Positions 62,650 through 64,000 of a stretch of 64,000 nucleotides of DNA are shown piece by piece; positions within the stretch are counted from its first letter, which is position 1; every line of letters begins with the position of its first letter. This DNA comes from UBA1847 sp942492205 (GTDB lineage: Bacteria > Pseudomonadota > Gammaproteobacteria > Steroidobacterales > Woeseiaceae). The notes beneath the pieces were generated by a model, which saw only the letters and a program-made list of their open reading frames with translations, did no database searches and was not told where the DNA came from. The stretch spans positions 186,001 to 250,000 of the forward strand of contig CALODT010000003.1 in assembly GCA_942492205.1 (NCBI GenBank), written 5' to 3'. Position numbers and translations under genes: made by a program.

Positions 62650-64000
62650 CAATCCGCTTTAAGGCTGACAGGGCTGAGATGCCAGATATCCTCGTTGTAG
62701 TCGCGCATCGTCCGGTCGGTCGAGAATTGCCCGGATGAAGCCGTGTTGAGGATGCTCATGCGCGTCCAGCGTTCGACGTCCCGATACGCTTCTTCGACCG
62801 CCGCCTGCGCGTCGATGAAGCTGCGGAAATCCGCTGCTGTCATCCAGGCATCGGCAGGCTCGCGAATCGATTGCAGGACGGCATCGAAAACGCCCGGTTC
62901 GAATCGATTGAAGTGGCCACTTTCTATCAGGTTGATGACGCGGCTGAAGTCTTCGTCGTTGTCGATAATCGCTTGCGGATTGTAAGTGCCGCGCTGCTCT
63001 TTGATCTGATCGACGGTCAGTCCGAACAGGAAGAAGTTCTCCTCGCCGACCGCTTCACGGATCTCCACATTGGCACCGTCGAGCGTGCCAATCGTTACCG
63101 CACCGTTCATCATGAACTTCATGTTGCCCGTACCGGATGCCTCTTTGCCCGCCGTCGAGATTTGTTCCGAGAGGTCTGCGGCAGGACAGATGATCTCCAT
63201 CGCGGATACGTTGTAATCCGGGTAGAAGATCAGCTGCAGCTTGCCGTCCATCGCGGGATCCGAGTTGATGACGCGTGCGACATTGTTGATGCACTTGATC
63301 ACGTTTTTTGCCATCACGTAGCCGGGTGCCGCTTTGCCGCCAATGATGATTGCACGCGGCGCGACCACATTGCCATTGCCGCGACGAATGACCTCATACA
63401 GATGCACCGCATGCAGCAGGTTGAGCAGCTGGCGTTTGTATTCGTGTATGCGCTTCACCTGCACATCGAACAGCATGCCGGGATCGACGCTGAGCCCCGT
63501 CTTCTCCTCAAGATCGCGAGCCAGTCTCAGCTTGTTGCGCAGCTTGACCTTGCGCCACGCCTTTTGGAACGTCTTTTGGTCGGCAAACTTCTTCAGCTTC
63601 TCAAGTTCGCTGAGCTCTGTCGTCCAGCCGTCGCCGATCTTGTCCGTGACAAGTTTTGCGAGCCCTTTATTGCAGGCTGCCAGCCAGCGGCGTTGCGTGA
63701 CACCGTTCGTCTTGTTGTTGAATTTCTTCGGCCACATTTCGGCGAAATCGCGAAATAATCCTTCCCGCAGCAGCTTCGAATGCAGTTCCGCGACACCGTT
63801 AACCGAGAAACTGCCGACGATAGCGAGGTAGGCCATCCGTATCATCGGCTCGCCACCCTCGGCGATCAGCGACATGCGTGCGATGCGGTCATTGTCGCCG
63901 GGCCACCGCTGGCTCACCTCGACAATAAAACGCGCGTTGATCTCGTAAATAATGTCCAGAATACGCGGCAGCAGCCGGCGGAACATGGCGACCGGCCACA
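62649..64000 (-). CDS. glgP: Glycogen/maltodextrin phosphorylase, C-terminal part (runs off the window)
   Basis: The visible 450 residues are the C-terminal half of an alpha-glucan phosphorylase, which releases glucose-1-phosphate. Seen: FSVNGVAELHSKLLREGLFR, FNNKTNGVTQRRWL, VQVKRIHEYKRQLLN, IIIGGKAAPGYVMAKNVIK and the PLP-lysine region SGTGNMKFMMNGAVTIGTLD. The frame stays open to 64000 (WPVAMFRRLLPRILDIIYEI at the edge), so the start is outside. It is coupled to glgX downstream. Confidence 0.96.
   Translation of the reverse strand, partial: WPVAMFRRLLPRILDIIYEINARFIVEVSQRWPGDNDRIARMSLIAEGGEPMIRMAYLAIVGSFSVNGVAELHSKLLREGLFRDFAEMWPKKFNNKTNGVTQRRWLAACNKGLAKLVTDKIGDGWTTELSELEKLKKFADQKTFQKAWRKVKLRNKLRLARDLEEKTGLSVDPGMLFDVQVKRIHEYKRQLLNLLHAVHLYEVIRRGNGNVVAPRAIIIGGKAAPGYVMAKNVIKCINNVARVINSDPAMDGKLQLIFYPDYNVSAMEIICPAADLSEQISTAGKEASGTGNMKFMMNGAVTIGTLDGANVEIREAVGEENFFLFGLTVDQIKEQRGTYNPQAIIDNDEDFSRVINLIESGHFNRFEPGVFDAVLQSIREPADAWMTAADFRSFIDAQAAVEEAYRDVERWTRMSILNTASSGQFSTDRTMRDYNEDIWHLSPVSLKAD

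Overview
The window is a GC-rich chromosomal segment of a Gammaproteobacterium. The evidence is gene order: the lptD-surA-pdxA-rsmA-apaG-apaH operon divergent from amgK-murU, the mreBCD-mrdA-rodA-mltB-rlpA-dacA-ybeD-lipB cell-shape cluster, and a hemA-prfA / TPR-lolB-prs-rplY-pth-ychF block as in Pseudomonas. Some traits are less typical of enteric or pseudomonad genomes: kynurenine-pathway genes, GatCAB next to mreB, and cbs-cgl. They point to a marine or soil lineage near Chromatiales/Xanthomonadales/Woeseia-like bacteria. That placement is inference.

Layout. 1-8441 (minus): lptD operon running into 3-hydroxyanthranilate dioxygenase, kynureninase and the start of kynurenine monooxygenase. 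8475-10192 (plus): amgK-murU peptidoglycan recycling. 10167-19745 (minus): lipB back to mreB, the cell-wall elongation cluster. 19893-24003 (plus): gatCAB and hslO. 24004-25335: gene-poor. 25336-30840 (plus): ArsR-methyltransferase regulator, metF, metH. 30858-36055: small membrane and secreted proteins, an XRE regulator with a palindromic operator candidate, a beta-propeller protein and an EEP-family protein. 36037-43335: moeB, ppiase and prmC, then prfA and hemA, all minus, interrupted by cbs-cgl on plus. 43384-49635 (plus): TPR protein, lolB, tRNA-Gln, prs, rplY, pth, ychF. 49688-50317: TRIC-type membrane protein. 50412-51279: a tandem 175-bp array built on a tRNA-Met gene. 51453-57835: Sel1 protein, tyrosine/homogentisate catabolism with a divergent Lrp regulator, DUF1428 and hypothetical proteins. 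58346-60312: gene-poor, with strong inverted repeats and a T24 tract. 60313-64000: small lipoprotein, glgX and glgP.

How the genes work together: envelope biogenesis and cell-wall elongation dominate the first 20 kb. The kynurenine genes probably feed quinolinate and NAD synthesis from tryptophan. MetF/MetH remethylate homocysteine, while Cbs/Cgl drain it to cysteine. Hpd, FahA and MaiA belong to tyrosine breakdown, but homogentisate dioxygenase is not in the window.

The most unusual structure is the 175-bp array: four 5' tRNA-Met fragments, all cut in the T-loop, then one intact tRNA. Every unit carries several hairpins and a 15-bp copy of the tRNA 3' end. Separately, prs, pth and glgX each show single-base frameshifts although their protein sequences are otherwise well conserved. 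Base-calling or assembly errors are the simplest explanation.
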